Positions 21,050 through 31,513 of a stretch of DNA of 64,000 nt are shown here, one piece after another. The translations under genes were made by a program, and so were the position numbers. Each line of letters begins with the position of its first letter. Positions within the stretch are counted from its first letter, which is position 1. Source of the DNA: Acanthosepion esculentum. Lineage: Eukaryota > Mollusca > Cephalopoda > Sepiida > Sepiidae. The stretch is from positions 32,964,283-33,028,282 of the forward strand of contig OZ038492.1 in NCBI GenBank assembly GCA_964036315.1, read 5' to 3'. Under the pieces are notes generated by a model. The model was given only the letters and a program-made list of their open reading frames with translations, did not search any database and was not told where the DNA came from.

Positions 21050-21345
21050 TTGAATCAATTACTAGATCTGCTGCTAGGAAAATTTTATCTCTCCAGAATC
21101 TATCTTATACATTTATAAGTCTACCATTCATTCTTACTTTGAATAGTGCTGCCACATATGGTCTGGTGCTCCTGCTATATAATTAGAGATTCTTGATAAA
21201 ATCCAAAGAAGAATCTTTTATTGTTATTGGTCCTGACCTAGCTTCAGTCTATACATAGTTTTCCTGTGCCTTTTCTATAAATACTTTCATGGTAATTGTT
21301 CTGATGAAATTTCCTCTAGATTCATTGTGGTTTCATTTTTAAATG
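21050..21345 (+). pseudogene. CR1/Jockey-like LINE ORF2 3' region
   Basis: With frame changes, RKFYLSRIYLIHL, then LVWCSCYI in place of H-I-W-S-G-A-P-A, then the DKIQRRI-type segment and LFYKYFHGNCSDEISS, the conserved stretch after the RT palm. It preserves the empty site for the mariner-like insertion seen at 8501 (aatctctaattatatagcagg). Strongly decayed. Confidence 0.6.
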
Positions 21346-21390
21346 TTGTTATTTTTATTCCAACACCACCCCAGAAAAAATGTACATATT

Positions 21391-21904
21391 TGTTGTGACC
21401 AAGTAAATGGTTAAAGAAATAACAAAACAAGTGTTGCAGATATATCATATATTAACAGAAGAATATTACACGACTAGTGAGTGTGCGTCAGTTGACCCAG
21501 CGTTCAATCTATTCAACTGTTATGTTTACCAGCCGCCCTACAAGGCCGAGTTTAATATGGGGCAATCCAAGCATGTAGGCTTGGCCAAAAATTCCCCATA
21601 GACCCCGTATAGAATGAGGTCAGGTAGCTGTATGTGGCACAAGGCCGAGTTTTTACCGTGTTTACCATAGCCTCAGCCAAAAATATTCCCTTAGAACTCG
21701 CATAAACGGTTTCAGGGCCTGTCTACCTCCTCGGACGAAATTTTGCCCTTCGGCAAAGCCTCGTCCGGGTTCTTCTCTGCTCAAGGCAGAGAGTTCAACA
21801 GTTGAACAATCTGGTCGACTGTTCCCCCAATGCCTTCTCTCCTACTAATCTTAGAGTAGGTGGAAGAGTCCAACATAGACTCTTTAGAGGTAGGACAGCA
21901 CAAC
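21391..21904 (-). mobile_element. 3' LTR of Mag-like element
   Basis: About 514 bp, from tgttgtgaccaag to gacagcacaac. It matches the right LTR over most of its length, including the block gacgaaattttgcccttcggcaaagcctcgtccggg (itself an imperfect inverted repeat) and cctactaatcttagagtaggtgg. Differences are many, so the insertion is old. Confidence 0.85.
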
Positions 21905-21922
21905 CCCCCCCCCCATTTTCAG
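21905..21922 (-). other. Polypurine tract
   Basis: On the minus strand gaaaatggggggggggg sits directly before the 3' LTR, the expected place and composition for the plus-strand DNA primer of an LTR element. Confidence 0.7.
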
Positions 21923-22305
21923 CCTGAATCCGTATGGAGTTTTTTTTAATAATTACCACACAATACTTTTTATTCAACCAAATAAACCCGCTTTTCACAA
22001 AAAAGAAAAGCGGAAACAACCACTTTGAAAAAGCTATATACAGGAATTACGTTCACAGTTTTTTTTTTGTTTAGTTTTATGACAAACTTTTTATGTGTTA
22101 ACAACAGTCCCTTTTTATTAAGGTCTTTATTCCTAAATAATGAAAAATTGGATAAGTTTAATGGTAAATTATAATGTTAATAATTTCCAATAATCCAATG
22201 CGTCTTGTGCTTTTCTGGAAATTCAAAGTTCATAATTGAGGAGAAGGGTTTTTTTTTACTCATTCTTTTCCTCTTTCTGTAGACATGGTATGAAATGAAA
22301 CATGT

Positions 22306-22783
22306 TCAATATCTTTTTCTTTTCGGTTTAATTTCTAAAGGTTCCGTAAATTTCCTTTTTCTTTTGGGCCTTCTGAGCTCTGGCACTGAATGCGATATTG
22401 GAACTTCAAACGTGTCAAAGACAATGTCCATAGTGTCATCTTCTATGGGATCCCTGTCGACTACACTTTCATACCGTTTTCTAATTTGGTTTACATGACG
22501 TTTATGTATAACCTTCGGCCCCTGAACCACATAAATCATGTTGCCAATTTATTTGTCTATTGTTCCTATCTCCCACTGAGCTTTATTATTCCCAAATACA
22601 CAAAATAAAATCTTTTTCACCAATCTCAAAGTGCTTTTTAAGCACTTTATTCGTATTTCCAACTTTCGTTTCACTCAGAAGGAATTTGTCAGATGCCAAT
22701 TTTATTTTCCTGGCAAACATCACTGTCGCTGGTGTCTTGGCAGGTGGAGCACTGCTATTAGGGGTTACACAATAGACCTGCAA
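22306..22783 (-). pseudogene. Integrase C-terminal region
   Basis: In two frames: TPNSSAPPAKTPATVMFARK then EIGEKDFI (22783-22586), and VVQGPKVIHKRHVNQIRKRY to a basic PKRKRKF tail (22539-22306). These match the segment after the catalytic core in Gypsy integrases (T-P-A-x-x-M-F-x-R and the K-V-H-x-R-H-V-N-Q module). Frameshifted. Confidence 0.75.
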
Positions 22784-22786
22784 AAA

Positions 22787-23380
22787 CTACTGTATAGTCG
22801 TATCGGTGGGAGTACCTCTCGCCTTCCTCAGTTCTCTCTTGAAAGTGCCCACAAAACGCTCTGCTTGTCCATTACTTCTTGGGTGATATGGCGCCGTGTT
22901 AATATGTTCGATCAGGAATGACTGACAAAAATCCTTAAATTCACAGGATGTGAAGTGAGTGGCATTGTCTGTTAGTATACAGTCAACAACTCCGAAACGG
23001 GAAAATAGCTTGTGCAAAAACTTTACTGTCCCCTCCATGGTCGGCTTCTTACATTTCAATATTTCTGGCCACTTGGAATAACTGTCAACTACTACAAGGT
23101 AGTAAAAACCATCAAGTGGGCTAGCAAAATCAATGTGTATCCATGACCACGGACGGTCGGTTTTAGGCCAGGGATTGAATTTTATCGGGGGTGCTTTAGT
23201 AGCCAAAGCACACCCTTTGCACGATCTTACAGTGTTTTCAATATCCTTGTCCATGTTGGTCCAGTAGACGTAACTCCTCATCAGACTCTTCATTCTTGAA
23301 GTTCCTGGATGGCCAACATGGAATTCCTTTAATGTTCTTTTCTGTAGTGTAGATGGGATTACTACTCTGTCTCCGTACAT
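22787..23380 (-). pseudogene. Integrase zinc domain and catalytic core
   Basis: FHVGHPGTSRMKSLMRSYVY then CKGCALATK gives HHCC. The core reads WIHIDFASPLDGFYYLVVVD (first Asp), ILTDNATHFTS (second Asp) and YHPRSNGQAERFVGTFKREL (Glu), so all DD35E residues are present. The domain inserts element cDNA into the genome. This frame is intact but isolated by flanking frameshifts. Confidence 0.85.
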
Positions 23381-23517
23381 TAGTATGTCATTACAGGGTG
23401 AGTAAACTTCTGAGAGATTCTGGTCTTTACTATTTAGTTTGTCCTTTATTTCCTTTATGAAATCATCATCGGACGCTTTGTCTATTTTCTTGTCAAAATA
23501 GAAAAGTCAGTTTCTGG

Positions 23518-24180
23518 TCAATTTATATAGGAAGCTCCCTGACAGTATTGCACAAGGTACTTTTTTATTTTGGCCTCTGTTCTTATGGCAGCAATGACTG
23601 TATCTTCCAGGGGTTCAGCATACTTAGGTATCAATCTAGACAACCCGTCTGCATGACAGATTTTAGTGGATGGAAGAAACTCCATTTTGTAGTTGTAATT
23701 GAGGAGAATGGTTCCCCATCTTTTCAGTCTATTAGCAGTATGTGTTGACAGACCCTTTTTTGATCCAAAGATAGCAAGGTGTGGACGATGGTCTGTCTGC
23801 AACAGAAAGTACCTTCCATAAATAAATCTATGAAATTTAGTCACCGTAAAAATGATTCCTAAGGCTTCCTTTTCTATTTGCAAGTAACTTTTTTCAGCTG
23901 GTAATAGCGTCCTAGATGCATGGGCGATTGGCTTTACCGATCCATCCTTTAACTTGTGTAAAATGCACGTCCCGATGCCGTAGGAGCTAGCATCGCTGGC
24001 TACAATGATGTCCAGGTTTGGATCGTGATGAGTCAGGAACAGATCCGATGTAAGGACCTCCTTTATTTTCTCAAATGCTTCAAACTCAGCAGGCATTTTT
24101 GTGCATTTTCCTAGTCCTATACTAAAAACGTCCGGAAATTTTTTAAGTTCACCTTTCAACTTTTCTGCGTTGTCAGTCAA
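23518..24180 (-). pseudogene. RT N-terminus fused to RNase H, palm deleted
   Basis: Starts with the RT N-terminal motif ELKKFPDVFSIGLGKC, then after CTKMPAEFEAFEKI passes straight into the connection and RNase H: LDIIVASDASSYGIG, HASRTLLPAEKSYLQIEKEA, FHRFIYGRYFLLQTDHRPHL and HADGLSRL. The whole palm, including Y-x-D-D, is missing, yet the frame stays open across the junction. It cannot synthesise DNA. Length 220 codons against roughly 400 expected for this stretch. Confidence 0.85.
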
Positions 24181-24407
24181 ATTTTCGACTTTTTGACATA
24201 ATGAGTTAATAGGTATATCCTAAAGTTGAAACTGTTCTAACCAATCACTCCCGAACAAATTACCTGTATTCTTCATAATTTTAGTTTTAAAGTTTTACCT
24301 TTGAATGACATGTTCGTTATAAGTTTGTCCATAAACTTAATAGGGTCGCCATTTACACTTTTAGCTATTTGGTTCGTTCTTAACAAAGTCGGCTTACCCA
24401 GTTATTT

Positions 24408-24490
24408 TCATGTTTGATAATTAATTATGGATAAGTCTGAACCCGGATCAAGCCGTAGCCTTATATTTTTGTTAAATATTTGCACTTCAA
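24408..24490 (-). pseudogene. Protease active-site fragment
   Basis: Reads FNKNIRLRLDPGSDLSIINY, a retropepsin active site in which the usual D-T/S-G is D-P-G. It follows directly after the MITE at 24495-24662. Confidence 0.6.
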
Positions 24491-24494
24491 TATA

Positions 24495-24662
24495 CAGTGT
24501 AACCCGGATATGAAACCCGGATATAAGAGCGATTTTCTCTGGTCCCAAATTAGAGCCTGTGTTAATGTATATATAATAGACCAAACCCGGATATAAGATA
24601 AACCCGGATATAAGATACTTCTTCTCCGGTCCCGACAACTCTCTTATATCCGGGTTACACTG
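24495..24662. mobile_element. Pogo/Tigger-type MITE, copy 2
   Basis: 168 bp with inverted ends cagtgtaacccggatat / atatccgggttacactg and flanking TA (24493-24494, 24663-24664). It shares the interior (tctggtcccaaattagagcctgtgttaat, cttcttctccggtcccgacaactct) with 5943-6128, in opposite orientation. Inserted in the Mag-like element just ahead of its protease active site. Confidence 0.85.
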
Positions 24663-24692
24663 TATTTCCTGATGTTACGACTTTATGGTTCA

Positions 24693-25067
24693 TCAGACTT
24701 GGTAATTTTTACAACCTTTTTTTTGTCTTGTTCTTAATCCTGCAGTGGGAACTTTTGTGTCCCAATTTATCGCAATTAAAACATTTATCTTTAAAAGGAC
24801 AATCTCTGTACCAATGTAATTAACCACACCCGAAACGTGGTCTTGACAGTAAAGCAACTTTATTATTTTTGGTTGACCATTTTTAATTTTTCTTTGACGT
24901 ATTTTTTTAATGTGAACCACACCACTCCGTTCGATGTTTTGCGAATCCTCTCTGACGCTCACGAAATGTTGGCAATCTTCAGCAACCTGCTGTAAAGTAA
25001 CGTCTGGGTCGTTTTCAAGCTTGTTGAGTACCCTACGACGTAGTTCAGTATCTTTTGCGGAAATCAA
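24693..25067 (-). pseudogene. Gag C-terminus: zinc knuckles
   Basis: The frame starts DTELRRRVLNKLENDPDVTL and VAEDCQHFVSVRED (late capsid). The nucleocapsid lies in another frame: HWYRDCPFKDKCFNCDKLGH ending KSSHC, the second being a proper CCHC (C-x2-C-x4-H-x4-C); the first knuckle is damaged by a stop (C-G-stop). Frameshifted. Confidence 0.75.
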
Positions 25068-25129
25068 ACCCTGGACGAAAATCAGGCATTTAAAATTATC
25101 GGCGCTTATCTCTGCCAGTTTGTAGTCAT

Positions 25130-25420
25130 CGCATTATTTATTGACTACACTCGCGAAAGTAGTATAATCTTCGTCTTCTTTGTGGGTGAGATTCATGCAT
25201 CTCCAATGCTTGTGGAACAGTGATGTTTTTGGACTGAAGAGTTCTGTTAATGATTGAACTGCCTCTTTAATTTCCTGAGGAGTAGGCGAACCTTTTTATG
25301 GTCAGCCCAACTTGCACAAGTATTGTATAAGTCCTCGTAACGTTTAAAGTATGAAGCGAATGTAATTTCTTCTTCAGGTGCAAACGTGAAGTTTTCAATA
25401 GCACTCCATATAGCATTTTG
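25130..25420 (-). pseudogene. Gag central part
   Basis: Minus strand gives APEEEITFASYFKRYEDLYN, then TCASWADHKKVR, a motif of Mag-type gag. Stops and frame changes are present, and it continues into 24693-25067. Confidence 0.6.
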
Positions 25421-25431
25421 CTGTCCTCACT

Positions 25432-25668
25432 TTAGCTTTTGATGGATATAATACAAGTGCCTTTGCTCATTCTGTGTTTGAAGGAGCATTTCTTCCAGTT
25501 TCTGTTGTTTGACCTGAATTTCTCGGTGCAATTCCTCAAATTTCTTCTGGTATTCTGGTTGTTCACATTGGAATTCCTCTTGATTTCTTGATATTTCTGC
25601 TCCAACAGTAGTTGTATTTCCTGTTGGTGTTTCATCAACTCTAGCATTGCACTTTTAAATTCGTCCAT
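25432..25668 (-). pseudogene. Gag N-terminus, coiled-coil like
   Basis: Starts MDEFKSAMLELMKHQQEIQL, Gln/Glu-rich and probably coiled coil, and lies first after the leader. A frame change separates it from the central part. Confidence 0.55.
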
Positions 25669-25730
25669 TTTACTGCGGTGGTACGTAAAATTAAGAAATG
25701 AGAGAGGGGAATTTTTTTTTTCTCTTTATC

Positions 25731-25870
25731 CTCTTAACCAACAATAAGTCTGTTTGACGTGTACGATTCTTTTACTGAAAAATTTAAAAGCAGGAGAGGG
25801 GGTAAATTTTTACTTTACCGTATTAGCAAAAACAATAAGTTTGTTTGACTTGCACAGTTCTTTTACTGTC
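25731..25870. repeat. 91-bp direct duplication in the leader
   Basis: aacaataagtctgtttgacgtgtacgattcttttactg (from 25740) recurs as aacaataagtttgtttgacttgcacagttcttttactg (from 25831), between the primer site and gag of the Mag-like element. Confidence 0.7.
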
Positions 25871-26092
25871 TTGTTGGAATGGAAAAAATAACAATGTTCA
25901 CCAACCTTCTTCCCAACCACTGAATTAAACTTGTAGAAATCCTATTGTTTTGGGGAGTTTCTTTTTTCACTGTCAGTGTTGTAATTAACACTGGACACCC
26001 TTTTGTCGTAGAGTTTGATTAGAATTCCTTTCTTCACCACTGTTGTAGACACTGACAATTTTTTTTTATTGATTTAACGTGAAGTCCGTTTC

Positions 26093-26111
26093 TTCGAATC
26101 CTTCGTCGCCA
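26093..26111 (-). other. Primer binding site, tRNA-Ser-like
   Basis: On the minus strand tggcgacgaaggattcgaa follows the LTR end by three bases. It resembles the 3' end of tRNA-Ser including part of the T loop, with a few bases missing. Confidence 0.5.
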
Positions 26112-26114
26112 AGA

Positions 26115-26469
26115 TGTTGTGAACAAGTAAATGGTTAAAGAAATAACAAAACAAGTGTTGCAGATATATCATACATTAACAGAAGAGTATTACACGACAA
26201 GTGAGTGTGTGTCGGTTGACCCAGCGTTCAATCTATTTGACTGTTATATTTAACACCCCACCACGAGGAATGTATGTGGCACAAGGCCGAGTTTACTGTG
26301 GGTTCTCCGAGCCCGTAGGCTCGGTCAAAATTTTCCCTCAGAACCGCATAAACGGGTTCAGGGACTGTCTACTCCCCGGACGAAACATTGCCCTTCGGCA
26401 AAGCCTCGTCCGGGTTCCTCTCTGCTCAAGGCAGAGAGTTTGACAGTAATGAACAATCTATTCGACTGT
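26115..26469 (-). mobile_element. 5' LTR of Mag-like element, part 1
   Basis: Matches 21391 onward from tgttgtgaacaag to aacaatctattcgactgt, where the Tx1-like LINE interrupts it. The remaining end is at 31514-31596. 26452-26469 is also the left copy of the LINE target duplication. Confidence 0.85.
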
Positions 26470-27133
26470 ATATTTATTGTATTTGAAATACAATTACGGC
26501 ACAAGGCCAAAATGGGGAGGGGTTGAGGCTGGTCGTCACTAACTATCTTATACCTAGCTAATCTGATTCACGACCCATTCACACATTGCAGTTTCCACAT
26601 TCACCACAAGAACTCGTCCGTCGCCAATCAATCCTCCATACACCATAAGACCACATCCTCTCAAGGGGAACCTACAAAACGCGTTCCCATGCCTTAAAAA
26701 CTTAATGATAATAAATTATGATATATAAAAATCTAATAATGAAGAATGAGAGTGGAGGGAGATGAACCCAATAATAAACTAAAACTCAACACAAAACAAA
26801 CTAAACATAACTGATGTTAGTAGGGCCCGTCCAACCCTCAAAAAAGAGAGGCCGCTGTATTCTGCCCATTGGACAAAATCAAGAAGGCCTCTTGCTAAGG
26901 GATTGGGAAAAGGATAAAAAATTATACGGGCATTGAAAATATAAAACTGACCCAGTCGAGATAAAAAGGGGGCCAAAACAAACTGGGGGGGATCTCGACT
27001 TGGATCATAACCAAAGAGGCAGCCGGGAACGGGCCAGGAACAACACTTACATTAACTAGGTACACAAAAGCTTGTCTAACCTAACCAAGGGGAGGGTTCC
27101 GCAGGAAACCACCCCGATGTGACGTCCGTTGAC

Positions 27134-27816
27134 CTAGAAGAGAAAATCAAGGCTAGCCCCGTTCAAACGAACCAAGCTTGCCTTTTTCACCCACCTTTCG
27201 ATGAAGACTGTCAAATGCAACCGTTTTCTATCAGTTCTAATCTTCATCTTGAGCTGATACTCAAAGAATCGGATCAGATCCTGATGAGAAAGACGGTTGC
27301 CTCGCAAGACTGCCTCCTGTCGCGTCGTCCAAATCACCATTCAGGCCGTGGCCAGCAGCGTCAGGAACACCATTTGTTTCACCCCAGAATACGGGGTGAC
27401 ACATTGTCACACGCGTATGCGCGATCAATGAACACGAGCTTTTCGGGAGCGAGACAAGCCGTCAACTCGCCGACATGGTCCCATAAGAGGCGAACCCGCG
27501 GACAATGGTAGAAGGCGTGCGAAGCCGTTTCTTCCAGACCAAGGCCATACCGTTCACAGTCTGGCAAATCCGCCAAGCCCCATATGAAGACATTGTCATT
27601 GAGGGGCAGTCGATTCCGAGCCAATCGCCAGGTAAGCGAAAACTCAGGGTTACTGAGATAATCCGCCGCTGGCGCCCAAGGCCAGTAAGAGCGAAATTCC
27701 TCCTCCGACAAGTCGAGCCGCTCACGTAGAAAATCCTTCGCGGCCCCCTCCACTAAATGACGATAGAAGACCTTCCTAGGCTGTGAAAGGTCACTGGACC
27801 GAGAAACGACCAACAA
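27134..27816 (-). pseudogene. Tx1-like LINE ORF2 C-terminus
   Basis: Reads SSDLSQPRKVFYRHLVEGA, then NPEFSLTWRLARNRLPLNDN and LPDCERYGLGLEETASHAFY plus HC, then WDHVGELTACLAPEKLVFID. After a frame change (about 27360) it continues VIWTTRQEAVLRGNRLSHQD and KMKIRTDRKRL to a stop at 27134. The Cys/His motif has Tyr where a second Cys is usual (C-E-R-Y). Confidence 0.8.
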
Positions 27817-28025
27817 GGCCGACCGACACTCGCGAAGGAAATCCGATTGATCTCGCGGCTTACGACGGCGCTCAACCAGCGAGATGAGGGGGGGGGACAG
27901 ATAGTAAGGAAAAGGAACGCGTCCCTAAAATTCCCCGCCATAATCGAATCTCCTGTCAATGCGCGGCGTAGGAAGACCAACATCGAGGCGAGTTTGTGGC
28001 TCGCCAAGTGTGGCATTCCCAGCAC
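27753..28025 (-). pseudogene. Tx1-like LINE ORF2, region after RT palm
   Basis: GMPHLASHKLASMLVFLRRA, then frame-changed text toward the C-terminal region. It links the RT (ending 28176) with the C-terminus and matches the post-deletion part of LINE copy 1 near 4870-4960. Confidence 0.5.
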
Positions 28026-28175
28026 CCCATGACACGGACGTTGTGCACAGGGTCGTCTGTCGACCCGATTCCCGTGTCCCTTCTATAAAATGGAGGTTAG
28101 CGACCGCTCGAGCGGCAACCTATGGTCGTCACAGAGAGGAAGTACGGACAATCGATAAAGGACAATCGGGAAAAC

Positions 28176-28820
28176 TTAAGTGGCACACGCCTCCGCCCTG
28201 CCCTTCACGGACAACCTCCGTTGACGCCAAGTTTGACCGGCCGCGTCGACCTTTGCTCGTACTTCAGACCAAGTTTTCTCCAGCTGGAGGTCGGGTCCAA
28301 ACCACACTCCAACAATGCGGACAGGACCGTCCGTCCAACCGAAGGGCCCCGGAAGATCGACCTCCTTCCTGGCATCTGACCGCAAGCCGGGCGACTTGTC
28401 GCTGTTAATCTTGGCCTCTGTCACCTTTTTGTAACGATCGAGCGCCTTCAGTACCGCCTCAATGTCGCTGCGGGACGACACGAAAGCAGATACGTCATCG
28501 GCGTACGCGGAAACCCTGGCTCGAGCCCCTCCAGGAACGGTGATTCCGCGTAGGGCCGGACTGCACGCCCTGTCCCTCAGCCGGCGAAGGCGAGTCTCCA
28601 ACGCCAAAGCATAAAGTAGGGGCGACAGTGGACAACCCTGACGAACCGACCTAGACATCGCAAAAGCGCCCGACAGTTTCCTGTTCACCTGTACCACAGC
28701 ACTGGAGGAGCGATGCGGGAGGCTAATCCAGCGGCAGAAGTCGGGTGCGAATCCGACGGCCTGCAGGACAGCAGCAAGGTAGCGATGGTCAACCCTATCA
28801 AATGCCTTGGACTGATCCAA
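28176..28820 (-). pseudogene. Tx1-like LINE reverse transcriptase
   Basis: MDQSKAFDRVDHRYLAAVLQ holds the first catalytic Asp region; RQGCPLSPLLYALALE is motif B; ARVSAYADDVSAFVSS holds A-D-D of the active site; INSDKSPGLRSD follows. About 215 codons are open. The protein would prime on nicked target DNA and copy LINE RNA. Catalytic residues are intact here but flanking frames are broken. Confidence 0.85.
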
Positions 28821-29068
28821 ATTGATCAGCGCGGCCTCATCGTCGTCTTTTACACCGTCTATGATTGTGCGGATCAGATGCAGGTTGCTCTGAATTGTTC
28901 AGCCCCTCACAGAACAAGTCTGCTCTGGACCCAACAGAGACTCGGCAACTGACTGTAAACCCTCCTGCAGGATCTTGGCCCAAATCTTTAACTCTATGTT
29001 TAGCAGAGTTATGGGCCTGTAATCATCTAGTTTCCCCCCAACACCCTTGCCCTTTTTCAACAGCGTAA

Positions 29069-29543
29069 TCACACCCCTGGAGAACCGGTTGTGGGGGGAG
29101 AGCCCTGCCGAAACCAGTTGTTGAAAACGACAGTCAAAATCGGGACAAAGATGTGCGACAGCCTCAAGTACAATTCATAGGGCAAACCATCCAGACCGGG
29201 CGACTTGCCTCTGCCGACCTTCTTCAATGCCGCGTAGATCTCCGTCCATGATCTCTCCCTCGCAGCTAGCCACTTCAGTCGCCGAAAGCCGAGGAAAGTC
29301 AGCCGAATAGCTGCGAAACTCGTCCTCACGAAGACCAGGCTCCTTGGTAAAACGGCTCTCGAAATGCCGCCGAAACGCCTCGCACATGTCGACAGTGGCC
29401 CGAAGAGTATGCCCCTCCGAGGTTTTGACTTCACGAATGTAACGATCGGAACCTCGACGGATCTCTTCCTTGCGCAAGTCTGCGCCCATGGTCCCAGCTT
29501 CGGAAGACATCTTGCTTAACCTATGTCTAATTACCTGGCTCAT
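29069..29543 (-). pseudogene. Tx1-like LINE ORF2 linker and RT start
   Basis: Two overlapping frames: MSSEAGTMGADLRKEEIRRG through TLRATVDMCEAFRRHFESRF (29543-29175), and WTEIYAALKKVGRGKSPGLD with GLPYELYLRLSHIFVPIL (29434-29069). K-S-P-G-x-D-G-L-P is the first RT motif of this LINE group. Confidence 0.8.
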
Positions 29544-29577
29544 GTAGCGCTCGCTATTCGAACGCTCCAGGTCCTCC

Positions 29578-30563
29578 CTATCTAAGGCTATCTCTAGGGG
29601 ATCCCCACCCAGCCACCGCCGGGGAAAACCTAGCCATAAGCGTCTTCACCTTTTCAGCGCTATCTAGGGCGAGCCATTTGTTGAAATCAGTGGTGAAGAA
29701 CCTAATCCTATTCTTAAGTCTTTCCCACCACCTATTCCCAATAACCGCCCCCACTAGCTCCCGCTGCACTACGCTACTTAGCTGTTCCCGGAAGTCCCGC
29801 CTGTCCAGTAAAGACAGATTGAACTTCCAGTAACCAGCCATTCTAGGCCTGTGACCTAACGCCACCCGGGCACAAACGAGTTTGTGGTCCGAATAGCCTA
29901 CCCAGTGGAACGTGGGACAATCTAACAAGTCTACGTCGGCTCCTCTAACTAACATTCTGTCCAGGTAGCTAACAACCCGGTCACAAAGCCAATTAAGAGC
30001 CCACGTCCACATTTTCCCCCCGGGGTGATCGACACGGTATCTATCGACGAGACCAAACTCTTCGATCACATCAACCAGGCTACGATCGACCCAACTCCCG
30101 CTAGCTCCCCGCCACCTATCTAATTTGGGGTCCAGGGTGGCATTCCAGTCCCCCCTTAAAACTAGGCGCGTTGAATCCACAAGGAACGGCCCCAACTACC
30201 GAAAAATCGAGACCCGCTCCTCATGGTCGTTGGGCGCATAAACCGCAACGACTCGGAAGGAATCACTTTTCACAGCAATATCGGCATCGATCAACCGGCC
30301 CTCGGCATCGATATGCACAAGGTTCACCTTCGCATCAAGAGTCCGCTTCACCAGCAAAGAAACTCCTCTGGCAAGCCGGACCCATATGCTGAACAGACGA
30401 CAAAGTCGCCGTCCAGCACACACGCATCGACGCTGCCAACAAAGTGGGTCTTTTCGATCGCAGCGACATCCACGCTGAAAGACAAGAGATCTCGGAGCAG
30501 GCGGGCTGCTTTACTCCGACCCCTCAAGCCCTTCACATTCAGATTGGCTATCTTAATATACAT
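29578..30563 (-). pseudogene. Tx1-like LINE ORF2 endonuclease (APE type)
   Basis: Three frames cover one APE-like domain: MYIKIANLNVKGLRGRSKAA and VDVAAIEKTHF (30563-30348), RGVSLLVKRTLDAKVNLVHI and RVVAVYAPNDHEE (30423-30196), RLVLRGDWNATLDPKLDRW, YLDRMLVRGADVDLL, and HWVGYSDHKLV (30195-29578). G-D-W-N and S-D-H catalytic motifs are present. The metal-binding Glu expected in I-Q-E-T-H is Lys or shifted here (IEKTH). Confidence 0.8.
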
Positions 30564-30792
30564 CTTCTAGGCCTGAAAAATAAAAGAGAGAAAAGAAAAA
30601 AAACTACTCACTGAAATCTGCAGAGTTAAGGACCCCGACGGATTGTCCCAGGCTCCCTGTTCCCAACTCCGTCGTCATCCGACCATCCAGGACAATACCG
30701 CCGACGTCCGTAGGGTACGTTAGCTTAACTGCCCTATATAAGGAGGGGTGGAGCAAGACAGGAACCCTCCCAGAAAATCAGCATTGTCCAAT

Positions 30793-31439
30793 TCAAGAAT
30801 CCTTTAATTTTGGATAGGCCTCCTTGGCTTCTAAGAGGTGACTCCAGACCTTGAGGTATCCCCCAGTATCCCTCACTAGGGTAATAACTCCAGGGGCGTG
30901 AGGGAAATTCCGGGGGTCCTCCACTGACTTTCCGTCGATGCTATCCATTTTTAGTAGAAGCCCTAAAAGGGCCCTTTTTTTGTTTGGACAGGCCCCTTTT
31001 TGCTTCATCTCGGTCCACCTTGCAAATTTCTTCCGGTCCTGGAAAAAGTTTCTTTTTCTTCTTCTTGGGTGAGGAGGGGAAGAAGTGGATGTGTGAGGGG
31101 GGTGGATATAGAGCTAAGGGAAGAATTGGAGAGAGAGGGGGAGGGAGCACGGGAAGGGGAATCAGCTTTTGCTGTTGATTCTTTGGTTTCTCTTGGCGAA
31201 GCAGGGACGGAGAGTGACCTGGTTTTGTCCATGACTCTCTCCGCCCTACTACGACCAGAGTGCCTTTGTGTTGGTTCCTCCTCCTCCTCCTCTCTGGTTC
31301 TCTTCAATGAAGATGCCCGAGGTGGAGGCATTTGATCCACCTCCATGGGTGTGTCTATTTGTTGCTGGTGCTGCTTCCTTTTCCTTTGTTGTTGTTTGGG
31401 GGACTCCCGCCTTTGCTGTCCCTCTCTTGATTGCTGCAC
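30793..31439 (-). pseudogene. Tx1-like LINE ORF1 C-terminal half
   Basis: A low-complexity basic/acidic segment (QQQRKRKQHQQQIDTPMEVD, KRTREEEEEEPTQRHSGRSR) and Ser/Pro stretch (31439-31005), then after a frame change GLLLKMDSIDGKSVEDPRNF and GGYLKVWSHLLEAKEAYPKL to a stop at 30793. It would follow the zinc knuckle, which is lost by 5' truncation. Confidence 0.6.
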
Positions 31440-31513
31440 CTCTTTAGGTTGTTGTACCTCCCTTCACTTCTCTGACCGCTCCTGTGGTGAGGATTAACAA
31501 TCTATTCGACTGT

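Larger units (their letters stand above)
26470..31495 (-). mobile_element. Tx1-like LINE, copy 2
   Basis: About 5 kb, GC-richer than its surroundings, flanked by the exact 18-bp duplication aacaatctattcgactgt (26452-26469 and 31496-31513). Minus-strand order: ORF1 C-terminal half (31439-30793), inter-ORF region, ORF2 endonuclease (30563-29578), linker, RT (about 29434-28176), C-terminus (27816-27134), 3' UTR, then ttggccttgtgcc, a 9-bp-stem hairpin (attgtatttgaaatacaat) and aataaatat. It is 5'-truncated inside ORF1 and carries several frameshifts, but RT and endonuclease motifs are readable. Placed in the L1/Tx1 group by its RT and ORF2 C-terminal motifs. Confidence 0.85.
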
